In this document: piece after piece, positions 15,499 to 23,193 of the stretch | Numbering within the stretch: the first letter of the stretch is position 1 | Layout of the letters: every line of letters begins with the position of its first letter | Position numbers and translations under genes: made by a program | NCBI GenBank assembly: GCA_900545995.1 | Contig: URBM01000011.1 | Span: 1-26,980 of the forward strand | Length of the DNA: 26,980 bases | Source of the DNA: an uncultured Collinsella sp. | GTDB taxonomy: Bacteria; Actinomycetota; Coriobacteriia; Coriobacteriales; Coriobacteriaceae | Reading direction: 5' to 3' | The notes under the pieces: generated by a model | Seen by the model: only the letters and a program-made list of their open reading frames with translations | Told to the model about the DNA's origin: nothing | The model's database searches: none

Positions 15499-16194
15499 CT
15501 ATGCCTGCTGCCAGGTGTCGACAAGGTCCTTGGCTGCGGCATGGGGGTCGTCGGCGCTGCAGACGGCGCTTACCACAAAGAAGCCGTCGACGCCGGTGGC
15601 CTTAAGCTGCGGCAAGTCGGCCGTCTTAACGCCGCCGCCCACCACGATGGGCACGGGGCTTGCCGCGTGGAGTGCGGCAAGGTCCTCAAAGCTCTTGGTG
15701 ATGATAGAGCCGTCGGCCGCGCGTCCGCAGTCGCGCTTGGTCTCGGTCTCGTGGAGCGGGCCGATGCCCAGGTAGTCGACCAGGCTCATGTCGGCGGTCT
15801 TGACGTACTCGAGCATCTCCTCGCAACGGGCCGAAAGGCCCACAATGGCATCGGGGCCCAGCAGCTTGCGGCAGACCTCGACGGGAATGTCGCTCTGGCC
15901 TACGTGCACGCCATCGACGGCAATGCCCTGCTCGCGCGCGGCAAGCACACAGTCCAGACGGTCATCGATTAACAGGGCGACCTGACCGGTCTTGCCGGCC
16001 TGTGCGATTGCCTGCGCGGCGTCGTCGGTCAGCGCAATGATCTCGCGGGCGCTTGCCACCTTGGAGCGCACCTGGATGCAGGTAAAGCCGGCGTCGAGTG
16101 CCTGGGCCACCACATCGCCCACGGGGCGTCCGAGGGTGTTTTCGGGGCCGAGTACCAGATAGGCCGAGATATCAAGGTTGTCGCGGATGCTCAT
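15499..16194 (-). CDS. thiE: Thiamine-phosphate synthase ThiE
   Basis: 231 residues; ATG 16194 has AGGAGG at a 7-base spacing and overlaps the preceding stop codon by ATGA. It joins HMP pyrophosphate to thiazole phosphate to give thiamine phosphate. The TIM-barrel motifs of ThiE are visible: CIQVRSK (phosphate and pyrimidine side), LLIDDRLD, GVHVGQSDIP, VGLSARCEE, DYLGIGPLHETETKRD and VVGGGVK. The length is slightly above the usual ~210-220. As the last gene of a riboswitch-controlled operon behind thiM, it would consume the thiazole phosphate that ThiM makes. HMP phosphate kinase (thiD) must be elsewhere. Confidence 0.95.
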   Translation of the reverse strand: MSIRDNLDISAYLVLGPENTLGRPVGDVVAQALDAGFTCIQVRSKVASAREIIALTDDAAQAIAQAGKTGQVALLIDDRLDCVLAAREQGIAVDGVHVGQSDIPVEVCRKLLGPDAIVGLSARCEEMLEYVKTADMSLVDYLGIGPLHETETKRDCGRAADGSIITKSFEDLAALHAASPVPIVVGGGVKTADLPQLKATGVDGFFVVSAVCSADDPHAAAKDLVDTWQQA

Positions 16195-16532
16195 TGTGCT
16201 TCCTCCTGCTTTTTGATCTGTGCTTCCATGCGCTTGAGTTTGCCGGTCATGGTGTCGGTAAATCCGGGTCGAATATCGGCTTTGAGCACGACTTCGGTGC
16301 GGATGCCCTTGCTCGCCAACACAAAGGTCGCGTCGCGCACGACCTGCATGACCTCGTCCCAGTCGCCCTCGATCTCGGTGAACATCGAGGTGGTGCGGTT
16401 GGGAAGGCCGCTCTCGCGAATGACGCGCACGACCTCGGCGACCTCGGCGGACAGCTCGTCGCCGGTGCCGCATGGGGCGATGGCCACGGCGACGAGCGTG
16501 TTCATGCCGGCATTGGTTGCGGGTTCGGACAT
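16191..16532 (-). CDS. MTH1187/YkoF-like thiamine-binding protein (DUF77)
   Basis: 113 residues from ATG 16532, three bases after the thiM stop, with GAGGAGG inside the end of thiM. It ends in an ATGA overlap with thiE, so the three genes are translationally coupled. The sequence (VAVAIAPCGTG ... VRVIRESGLPNRTTSMFTEIEGDWDEVMQVVRDA) matches the MTH1187/YqgV family, small ferredoxin-like proteins that form tetramers and, in studied members, bind thiamine or its pyrimidine. The C-terminal ~20 residues are a charged helix. In this operon it could hold or hand over the HMP or thiamine ligand, or sense it; that is inference. Confidence 0.88.
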   Translation of the reverse strand: MSEPATNAGMNTLVAVAIAPCGTGDELSAEVAEVVRVIRESGLPNRTTSMFTEIEGDWDEVMQVVRDATFVLASKGIRTEVVLKADIRPGFTDTMTGKLKRMEAQIKKQEEAQ

Positions 16533-16535
16533 GGC

Positions 16536-17375
16536 TTATGCCTCCTCGAGCTCGAGTTGGTTATCGGCGATGTCTTGGGCGGCCGCGCGGTAGAGCTCAT
16601 CGATAAAGGCGACCTTAAAGCTTGCCGGGGCATCGGCGACAGCGGCGGCACGCGTGCCGGCAACGTTGTAGACGGCGGTGCCACAGATGGCTGCCGTAAA
16701 CGGATCGGCAGCGCAGGCGTACACAGCCAGCACGCCGCCCTGCGAGCAGCCACAACCGGTGATCTTGGACATGAGCGGGCTGCCGCCGTGGGACTTGGCC
16801 ACGGTTGTGCCGTCGGTGATTAGGTCGACTTCGCCCGAGACCACTACGGCGCCGCCAGTGTAGCGGGCGAGCGCCACGGCGGCATTGCGGGCGGCATCGA
16901 CCGTGTCGGTGGTATCGACACCGCGCACGCGGCTCAGATCGGCTGCCTCGCCCTCAAGACCCCACAGGCCGGCGAGCGCGATGATCTCGGAGGCGTTGCC
17001 GCGCACGATGGTGGGCTTGTACTGCTTGAGCTCGCTTACCAGTTTGGTGCGCAGGCTGCCGATGCCCAGACCCACCGGATCGAGCACCCAGGGCTTGCCG
17101 GCGTCGTGTGCCGCCTTGGCCGCGCGGGGAATCGTCTGCTCGTAGATGGGGAAGAGCGTGCCCATGTTGAGATAGATGGCGCCGCCGCCGGCAACGAGTG
17201 CCTCGCCCTCGTCGGGTAGATAGACCATGGCGGCCGAACCGCCCACGGCGAGCTGCGCGTTGGCGACAAAGTCGATCGTCACCGTGTTGGTGATGGAGCC
17301 GGCCATCGGATTGGTGGCGCGAATCTCCCCCACGGCCTTGATCACGTTTTGCTTAAGCTGTTTCGAATCAATCAC
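16536..17375 (-). CDS. thiM: Hydroxyethylthiazole kinase ThiM
   Basis: 279 residues, starting at GTG 17375 with AAGGAGG eight bases upstream. The N-terminus from here matches the family start. It phosphorylates 4-methyl-5-(2-hydroxyethyl)thiazole for salvage. Seen motifs: SITNTVTIDFVANAQLAVGGSAAM (thiazole site), GKPWVLDPVGLG, IVRGNASEI (nucleotide site) and ITGCGCSQGGVLAVYA with the conserved active-site cysteine. The downstream genes follow with a 3-base gap and then an overlap. A TPP riboswitch and intrinsic terminator occupy its leader. Confidence 0.95.
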   Translation of the reverse strand: MIDSKQLKQNVIKAVGEIRATNPMAGSITNTVTIDFVANAQLAVGGSAAMVYLPDEGEALVAGGGAIYLNMGTLFPIYEQTIPRAAKAAHDAGKPWVLDPVGLGIGSLRTKLVSELKQYKPTIVRGNASEIIALAGLWGLEGEAADLSRVRGVDTTDTVDAARNAAVALARYTGGAVVVSGEVDLITDGTTVAKSHGGSPLMSKITGCGCSQGGVLAVYACAADPFTAAICGTAVYNVAGTRAAAVADAPASFKVAFIDELYRAAAQDIADNQLELEEA

Positions 17376-17396
17376 TGCACATGCCTCCTTGGCATA

Positions 17397-17427
17397 GAAA
17401 AGGGGCGCTGTGCATAGACAGCGCCCC
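17397..17427 (-). terminator. Expression-platform terminator of the TPP riboswitch
   Basis: On the minus strand GGGGCGCTGT pairs perfectly with ACAGCGCCCC around a 6-base loop and is followed by five T. It lies between the aptamer and the thiM ribosome site (17384-17390), as expected for TPP-induced premature termination. Confidence 0.9.
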
Positions 17428-17434
17428 TGCAAAG

Positions 17435-17529
17435 GCGGCATGCTCCCTACGCCAGCATTAACTGACAGGTTCAAAGGATTGGGCCCCATGCCCTCTCAGC
17501 CTTGTGGTTTGCACCGCCGGCACTCCCGC
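17435..17529 (-). ncRNA. TPP (thi-box) riboswitch aptamer
   Basis: Read on the minus strand, the P1 5' arm GCGG-GA-GTGC pairs with GCAT-G-CCGC at the 3' end. The conserved GGCTGAGAGGG element has its CTGAGA at 17494-17499. The second conserved block GAACCTG...TTAATGCTGGCGTAGGGA lies at about 17444-17474. These are the diagnostic motifs of the TPP class. It precedes thiM, the MTH1187-type gene and thiE, so high thiamine pyrophosphate should turn salvage off. Confidence 0.95.
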
Positions 17530-17558
17530 ATCGAATCTGTTGTTCCCTATACTAGCGC

Positions 17559-17660
17559 ACCTGCCAAATAGGGATAGGTTTATTTTGGCAGGTAACAACT
17601 GGGGCTTTGCGTTTTCCCAGATAAAACCTGCCAAAATAAACCTGTCCCTTTTTGGCAGGT
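17559..17660. repeat. Inverted pair of 35-bp REP-like hairpins (REPIN/BIME-like)
   Basis: Unit 1 (17559-17593) and unit 2 (17626-17660) are reverse complements of each other with three mismatches. Each begins ACCTGCCAAA and ends TTTGGCAGGT (or TTTTGGCAGGT), so each also folds into its own hairpin. They are separated by 32 bases. The pair lies between the thiM leader and the HAD gene, which diverge from here. Confidence 0.85.
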
Positions 17661-17700
17661 CGGTACAATAGACGGGATTAAGAATGACCGAGGGGACCTT

Positions 17701-18609
17701 ATGATCAAACTTGTGCTGACCGATATGGACGATACGCTGATTCCTGCTGGACACGATGGCGCCAGCGACTACGCCATCGAGGGCATTCATGCCATGCAAG
17801 CGGCGGGCCTGCATTTTGGCCCGGTTTCGGGTCGCCAGCCGTCCGCGATGGGCTGGATGTTCCGCAATCGCTCCGAGTGCTTCTCGACCGGTGCGTTTTG
17901 CAACGGCCAGGTGATGTTTGTCGATGGCGAGGCGGTTGCCTCGCGCACAACTGATAACGATGCCCTGATGCGCCTGGCCGACTACCTGGAGCAAGAGACC
18001 GACGATACCTATCTGAAGGTCTACCGTCTGGGTGATGACTTTTGGGACAACGACGCCTATTGCGTGACAAGCGATCCCGAGCGTGTGCGTCGCGCCATGG
18101 AGTCAGGCGGCAACGCGTGGCTCAAGGGCGAAGAGGCTCCCTGTCGTCCTGTCGTTGACGATGCCCCGGTATACAAGGCGAATATCTGGAGTGCCCGTTC
18201 GCGCGAGGAGCTCGCCGAGCTGCGCAAGCGTGTTGCCGCCGAGGTGCCGGAGCTCTCGCTCGTGTTTCCCAACAACCGCGTGCGCCTGTTCGACGTTCTT
18301 CCGACCGGCTGGGACAAGGGCTGTGCTGCGCTGGAGCTGGCGCGCGCTTTGGGCCTGACGCCCGACGAGGTGGCCGTATTCGGCGATTCCGATAACGATT
18401 TGCCCATGATCGATGCCGTTCCCAATTCCGTTGCAGTCGCCAATGCCAACGAGGCCGTCACGGCTGCCGCGCGCTGGCATATCGGCGCTGCGGCAGACGA
18501 TGCGGTCGCCGGGGCTCTACATCAGATTGCCGCCTGCGCCGCGACGGGGGAGATGCCGTCGTTTATGCGTCAGATGGACGCGACGGGTTTCGACGTCACG
18601 AACGTCTAG
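17701..18609 (+). CDS. Cof-type HAD-superfamily phosphatase
   Basis: 302 residues; ATG 17701 has GAGGGGACC just upstream. HAD motif I is DMDDT (8-12; D8 nucleophile, D10 acid/base), motif II lies in VSGRQPS, the motif III lysine is in GWDKG, and motif IV is GDSDND (about 229-234). The large cap between about residues 80 and 195 is of the Cof (type IIB) kind, so the enzyme should dephosphorylate small sugar phosphates, flavin mononucleotide or similar; the substrate cannot be predicted. The LysR gene follows 10 bases after its stop, which suggests one transcript. Confidence 0.92.
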   Translation: MIKLVLTDMDDTLIPAGHDGASDYAIEGIHAMQAAGLHFGPVSGRQPSAMGWMFRNRSECFSTGAFCNGQVMFVDGEAVASRTTDNDALMRLADYLEQETDDTYLKVYRLGDDFWDNDAYCVTSDPERVRRAMESGGNAWLKGEEAPCRPVVDDAPVYKANIWSARSREELAELRKRVAAEVPELSLVFPNNRVRLFDVLPTGWDKGCAALELARALGLTPDEVAVFGDSDNDLPMIDAVPNSVAVANANEAVTAAARWHIGAAADDAVAGALHQIAACAATGEMPSFMRQMDATGFDVTNV

Positions 18610-18619
18610 GGAGAAGGCT

Positions 18620-19516
18620 ATGAAGCTTCAGCAGCTCAGATATGTTGTTAAGGTTGCCGAATGCGGCAGCATCACCGAGGCCTCGCGCCGGCTCTTTGTG
18701 TCGCAGCCCTCGATCACCGCGTCGATCCGCGATCTCGAAAACGAGATGGGTGTACATATCTTTGAGCGCACCAACAAGGGCGTCATTGTGTCCGAGGAAG
18801 GCGAGACCTTCTTGGGCTACGCGCGCCAGGTGCTCGACCAGGCTGACCTGCTCGAGGGCAAGTACAAAGGCACGTCCGAGCAGGTGCCGCACTTTAGCGT
18901 GAGTTGCCAGCATTATTCCTTTGCCGTTAACGCGTTTGTTGACGTGATCCGCGAGTTCGATGCCGCGCGTTACGACTTCACCCTGCGCGAGGAGCAGACT
19001 CACGAGATTATCGAGGATGTCGCGCATATGAAAAGCGAACTGGGCATCCTGTACTTATCTGAGCATAACCGCGAGGTTATCGAGCGCATGCTTGCCGTCA
19101 ACGAGCTCGTATTCGAGGGGCTTTTCTGCGCTACGCCGCATGTCTTCGTGTGCGCCGACCATCCACTGGCGGACCATGCCAGCGTGACGCTCGAAGATCT
19201 CGAGGACTACCCGTTCCTGTCCTACGAGCAGGGCAGCTATAACTCGTTTTACTATTCCGAGGAACTGACCTCGACCTTTGAGCGTCGCAAGAATATCCGC
19301 GTGCGTGACCGTGCGACGTTGTTCAACCTAGCTATGGGCCTTAACGGTTACACGGTGTGTTCGGGCGTGATCAGCCACGAGCTCAACGGGCCGGGTATTA
19401 TCTCGATTCCGCTCGATGTGGACGAATACATGGTGATCGGCATTATCACGCGCAAAAATACGACGCTCACGCGCTATGGGCAGGCCTATATCGACGCGAT
19501 TCGTCAGCATATCTAG
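18620..19516 (+). CDS. LysR-family transcriptional regulator
   Basis: 298 residues; ATG 18620 follows GGAGAAGG. The N-terminal winged helix-turn-helix is textbook (MKLQQLRYVVKVAECGSITEASRRLFVSQPSITASIRDLE, then FERTNKGV), followed by a coil and a two-lobed effector domain to the end. It is probably cotranscribed with the HAD gene and may regulate the MetE-like gene that begins 152 bases downstream, where a T-N11-A type site is seen (19563-19577). A role in sulfur/methionine metabolism, like MetR or CysB, is inference from that neighbour only. Confidence 0.93.
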   Translation: MKLQQLRYVVKVAECGSITEASRRLFVSQPSITASIRDLENEMGVHIFERTNKGVIVSEEGETFLGYARQVLDQADLLEGKYKGTSEQVPHFSVSCQHYSFAVNAFVDVIREFDAARYDFTLREEQTHEIIEDVAHMKSELGILYLSEHNREVIERMLAVNELVFEGLFCATPHVFVCADHPLADHASVTLEDLEDYPFLSYEQGSYNSFYYSEELTSTFERRKNIRVRDRATLFNLAMGLNGYTVCSGVISHELNGPGIISIPLDVDEYMVIGIITRKNTTLTRYGQAYIDAIRQHI

Positions 19517-19562
19517 TTTGTTATGTCTGCCGTGCGCATGATGCCGAGCGGCGCGTATTGAT

Positions 19563-19577
19563 ATAGCTATTCCCTAT
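19563..19577. promoter_or_regulatory. Candidate LysR binding site (ATAG-N7-CTAT)
   Basis: A dyad of T-N11-A form lies 92 bases before the MetE-like start codon and 46 bases after the lysR stop. A second small palindrome (AATACGTATT, 19592-19601) is close by. The size and place suit LysR-type activation, but only one candidate of each is present. Confidence 0.4.
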
Positions 19578-19668
19578 GCCAAACCAAAAATAATACGTAT
19601 TTTACGATGGCTACTTGAGCACTCATACTTTGTCCCGTTAAAGCATCCACGCAAAAAAGGAGATCAGT

Positions 19669-20802
19669 ATGAGCAAATCCACCCAGCTCAAAGCGCCGTT
19701 TCGCGCCGATATCGTCGGCAGCTTTCTTCGTCCCCAGGCTGTTAAGGATGCACGTGCCGCCTATGCCGCGGGCACGCTCGACGCCGCCGGCCTTAAGGCC
19801 GTCGAGGACGAGGCCATTCGCGATTTGGTGGCTAAGCAAAAGGCCGCTGGCTTGCAGGTGATCACCGATGGCGAGTTCCGCCGCAGCTACTGGCATCTCG
19901 ATTTTATGTGGGGACTCAACGGCATTGAGCGCCGCGCCTCGCGCACGGGCTACATGTTCCACGATGAGGAGACTACCGCCGACACTGCCGTGGTGACCGG
20001 TCCCATTAGCGGCGAAAACCATCCGTTCGTCGAGCACTTCAAATTTGTCAAGGCACTCGAGGGCGAGGGCCAGGTCGCGCGCCAGACCATTCCGGTGCCG
20101 ATCCAGACGTTCTCGGAGGTTACGCTCGACCGCTGCGATGGCCAGCAGGAGAGTCTGCGCGCCGTCTACAAGACTGACGAAGAGCTCGCCGATGCCATCG
20201 CCGCAGCATACCGCACCGTGATTGCCGACCTGTATGCCGCGGGCTGCCGCAACATCCAATTTGATGACTGCACCTGGGGCATCTATTGCGATACCGACTT
20301 TGTGTCCAAGACCGGCATGAACCCGGTTGACCTGCAAAAGGTGAGCGAGCTGGGCGTGGCGCTCAACAATGCCGCCATCGCGGGCAAGCCCGACGATCTG
20401 GTCATCAACACGCATGTATGCCGCGGCAACTACCACTCCACCTACGCTTTTGAAGGCGGCTACGACCCCATTGCGCCGTATCTGTTTGCGCATGAGGACG
20501 TTGACGCGTTCTATCTGGAGTTCGACACGCCCCGCGCCGGTGGTTTTGAGCCGCTCAAGTACGTTGCTCCCGGCAAGAAGGTCGTGCTGGGCTTGGTGAC
20601 CACCAAGGCGGCAGAGCTCGAGAACGGGGATGTTATCGTCGAGCGCATCCGCGAGGCGGCAAAGTACGTGCCGCTCGAGAACCTGTATCTGTCTCCGCAG
20701 TGTGGCTTTGCCAGCTGCGAGATTGGCAATAAGCTGACCGAGGACGAGCAGTGGGCAAAGATTGCGCTGGTCAGGCGCGTTGCCGAGCGCGTTTGGAAGT
20801 AA
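19669..20802 (+). CDS. MetE C-terminal-like methyltransferase (YxjG/YxjH type)
   Basis: 377 residues; ATG 19669 has AAGGAG six bases upstream. It is the single-domain form related to the catalytic half of cobalamin-independent methionine synthase, about half the length of MetE. The zinc site is intact: H249 and C251 in NTHVCRGN, E284 in YLEFDTPR and C345 in SPQCGFAS. The N-terminus has ADIVGSFLRP and ITDGEFRR, both typical. Such proteins transfer a methyl group to homocysteine or a related thiol, using a simpler folate or another methyl donor; the actual donor is unknown. It lies next to a LysR gene, with the permease 122 bases downstream. Confidence 0.92.
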   Translation: MSKSTQLKAPFRADIVGSFLRPQAVKDARAAYAAGTLDAAGLKAVEDEAIRDLVAKQKAAGLQVITDGEFRRSYWHLDFMWGLNGIERRASRTGYMFHDEETTADTAVVTGPISGENHPFVEHFKFVKALEGEGQVARQTIPVPIQTFSEVTLDRCDGQQESLRAVYKTDEELADAIAAAYRTVIADLYAAGCRNIQFDDCTWGIYCDTDFVSKTGMNPVDLQKVSELGVALNNAAIAGKPDDLVINTHVCRGNYHSTYAFEGGYDPIAPYLFAHEDVDAFYLEFDTPRAGGFEPLKYVAPGKKVVLGLVTTKAAELENGDVIVERIREAAKYVPLENLYLSPQCGFASCEIGNKLTEDEQWAKIALVRRVAERVWK

Positions 20803-20924
20803 CGCTACCGTTTGCAGGTGACGGCGCGTGCGAGACATGGCGTATCACGTACAATGGTTCGGATCGTATCGTTCGGGCAGGTTATCCGATATGCCTGATC
20901 GCCCTTCCATTCGAAAGGACTTCC

Positions 20925-22259
20925 ATGTCCCAGTCTTCGACGCCCGCCGTCACCGATGCCATCTACGATGCATCGTCGCTCGGCCGCCCGCGCATGTTTT
21001 TGCTCGGCCTGCAGCACCTGTTTGCCATGTTTGGCGCCACGGTGCTGGTGCCCGTGCTCACCGGCCTCTCGGTATCGGCAACGCTGCTGTTTGCCGGCTT
21101 GGGCACGCTGCTCTTCCATTTCCTGTCGCGCGGTAAGGTGCCCGCGTTCCTGGGCTCCTCGTTTGCCTTTATTGCCGGTTATGCCGCAATCGCGCCCAAC
21201 GGCGAGGCCGAGCTTTTGCCCTATGCTTGCCTGGGCGTAGCTTGTGCCGGCCTGCTCTATCCGGTGCTGGCGGCGCTCTTCCGTGCGTTTGGTGCCAAGC
21301 GTGTCATGCGTTTCTTCCCGCCGGTGGTGACTGGTCCCATCGTCATTTCGATCGGTCTGATCCTGGCAAGCTCCGCTATTGCCAACTGCCAGACCAACTG
21401 GCTCGTTGCCGTGGTTGCCGTCGCCGTAATCGTCATCTGCAACATTTGGGGTCGCGGCATGGTCAAGATCGTGCCGATTCTGCTGGGCGTTGTGGTGAGC
21501 TATGCCGTTGCGACTGCGCTGGGCGAGGTCGATTTTTCGGGCGTCGCAGCCGCTCCCTGGGTTGGCTTGCCCGTCGTGTGGGGCAACACGGTGTTTGCAC
21601 TCTTTGGGCCGCAGTTCGATAGCGGTCTTGCCACGACGGCCATCATCACCATCATGCCGCTGGCCTTTGCGACCATGATTGAGCACATTGGAGATATTTC
21701 CGCCATTGGCTCTACCTGCGAACGCAATTACATTGCCGATCCCGGTCTGCACCGTACCCTGCTCGGCGATGGCCTGGCGACTATCTTGGCATCGCTCTTT
21801 GGCGCCCCTGCCAATACGACGTATGGCGAGAACACCGGTGTGCTCGCCCTGACGCGCGTGTTCGACCCGCGCGTGATTCGCATTGCCGCCTGCTGCGCCA
21901 TTGTGCTTTCGTTCTGCCCCAAGTTTGCTGCTGTGATCGCTGCTATGCCGGCATGCGTTATCGGCGGCGTGTCACTCGTGCTCTACGGCATGATCAGCGC
22001 CGTTGGCGTGCGCAACCTCATCGAGAACCAGGTTGATTTCCAGAACAACCGCAACGTGCTGGTGGCGGCTCTGGTGCTCGTGCTTTCGCTCGGCATTGCC
22101 TACAGTACCGCCGGTGCCATCGTGCTGGAGCTGGGCGGCGTGACGATTTCGCTTTCGGGTCTTGCCGTGGGATCGCTGGTGGGTATCGTGCTCAACGCGA
22201 TTCTGCCGGGTAACGACTTTGAGTTTGATGTCTCCGAGCTTGAGGAGGCTGCTGAGTAG
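20925..22259 (+). CDS. uraA: Uracil permease (UraA-type NCS2 transporter)
   Basis: 444 residues; ATG 20925 has AAAGGA six bases upstream, and the longer frame lacks one. A multi-spanning membrane protein with about 12-14 hydrophobic segments between residues 25 and 430. NCS2/UraA signatures include GLQHLFAMFGATVLVP, the substrate-binding glutamates E253 (MIEHIGD) and E302 (TTYGENTGVLALTRV), and NRNVLVAALVLVLSLG. It imports uracil with protons. A candidate -10 box TACAAT lies about 55 bases upstream. It may be transcribed alone or by readthrough from the MetE-like gene, since no terminator is seen between them. Confidence 0.93.
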   Translation: MSQSSTPAVTDAIYDASSLGRPRMFLLGLQHLFAMFGATVLVPVLTGLSVSATLLFAGLGTLLFHFLSRGKVPAFLGSSFAFIAGYAAIAPNGEAELLPYACLGVACAGLLYPVLAALFRAFGAKRVMRFFPPVVTGPIVISIGLILASSAIANCQTNWLVAVVAVAVIVICNIWGRGMVKIVPILLGVVVSYAVATALGEVDFSGVAAAPWVGLPVVWGNTVFALFGPQFDSGLATTAIITIMPLAFATMIEHIGDISAIGSTCERNYIADPGLHRTLLGDGLATILASLFGAPANTTYGENTGVLALTRVFDPRVIRIAACCAIVLSFCPKFAAVIAAMPACVIGGVSLVLYGMISAVGVRNLIENQVDFQNNRNVLVAALVLVLSLGIAYSTAGAIVLELGGVTISLSGLAVGSLVGIVLNAILPGNDFEFDVSELEEAAE

Positions 22260-22284
22260 CAGCTGCGTTCAGCTAAAACAAGAT

Positions 22285-22322
22285 ATGGTGCCCATGCGTA
22301 TATGCGCGTGGGCACCATTTTT
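22285..22322 (+). terminator. Intrinsic terminator of uraA
   Basis: ATGGTGCCCA (22285-22294) pairs with TGGGCACCAT (22309-22318); the stem extends through GCG and wobble pairs to a small loop, and five T follow. The convergent esterase gene ends exactly at its 3' edge (stop 22321-22323), so one structure separates both genes. Confidence 0.92.
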
Positions 22323-22986
22323 AATGATTCAGTATCCAGTGGATGCCGCGGGCCATGCGCAAGTCGGTTTGGGCAAAGTGATTGCCGGGGTTGAGCTCCA
22401 GCGTTGTTGGAATGCCGCGCTCGACGAGCAGCGCTTCCATCGCGCGTGTGTCGTCGAGTACGTACCGCATCATGCGGTTGGGCGTCTTGGTCTCTTTTTT
22501 GCCGAGCGACAGGTAGACGGCATCGGGCGCGTTTGGCATCGTGTGCTCGTGCGCGTAGTCGATAAAACCGGGAAACCACAGCGACCCCGATGCACTCGCC
22601 GCGCGCTCAAAGACATCGGTTTGCCAAAGTGTCCACAGTGCAAAAAGACCCGCCAACGAGTAGCCGGCAACGCCGCGCCAGGTGGGTGGTTGCGGGAGCG
22701 ATGATTCGGCCTCTGGGATTATCTGCTTCAACAACTCGTCAAGAAAACCAGCAGCCTGTCCGCCAAAGGGTTCGGCATCTCGTATAGTTCCGCCGCATTC
22801 CCAGGGGCTCAGCTCGCGATTCCAATCGAGCCCTCCAATGGCGACAAGGGTGAATGGTGGGCAGTCGAGCTCTCGGCAGCACTCGTAGACTCCACTACCG
22901 TCGCCCATAACTACGGGGAGGTAGATGACGGGCGCGCCTTCCGCACACTCTGAATAAACGGTTATCTGCTTTTGATGCGCTTCCAT
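22321..22986 (-). CDS. Alpha/beta-hydrolase esterase (IroE/COG2819-like)
   Basis: 221 residues from ATG 22986, with a weak GAGAAG ribosome site; the in-frame extension to 23034 has none. The nucleophile elbow GYSLAG places Ser at residue 110, and the C-terminal NPGNHF supplies the probable catalytic His. The middle (FERAASASGSLWFPGF) is typical of the esterase D/IroE-like putative esterases that cleave siderophore or acyl esters. No signal peptide is seen, so it is cytosolic. Two aspartates in the last third could complete the triad. The substrate is unknown. Confidence 0.85.
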   Translation of the reverse strand: MEAHQKQITVYSECAEGAPVIYLPVVMGDGSGVYECCRELDCPPFTLVAIGGLDWNRELSPWECGGTIRDAEPFGGQAAGFLDELLKQIIPEAESSLPQPPTWRGVAGYSLAGLFALWTLWQTDVFERAASASGSLWFPGFIDYAHEHTMPNAPDAVYLSLGKKETKTPNRMMRYVLDDTRAMEALLVERGIPTTLELNPGNHFAQTDLRMARGIHWILNH

Positions 22987-23100
22987 GACGGGCTTCTCTC
23001 GGCGTTGTGATATCGACGGCCCCCATTGTCGCACGCCGGCTCATGCAGGTTGGGCTAGACCAAAGACAATCTCGTGCATACCCTGCGGACGCATATGGAA

Positions 23101-23136
23101 AACGCCACCGCCGGAGGGGAGCTCGGCGGTGGCGTT
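23101..23136 (-). terminator. Intrinsic terminator of the first LAATG surface-protein gene
   Basis: AACGCCACCGCCG and its exact complement form a 13-bp stem with a 10-base loop, followed on the minus strand by TTTTCC. The sequence is nearly identical to the hairpin after the second surface-protein gene (25195-25226). Confidence 0.88.
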
Positions 23137-23193
23137 GTTAAACGGTGCTGGGACTCGGGGCCTTCGCGGGAGCTGCCATGTGCGCAGAGGCGT

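Noticed and set aside
17368..17382. Five-codon upstream ORF (ATG TGC AGT GAT TGA) overlapping the thiM start
   Set aside because: It lies at the usual spacing from the same AAGGAGG, but such overlaps occur by chance and the GTG start fits the family; nothing supports a leader peptide.
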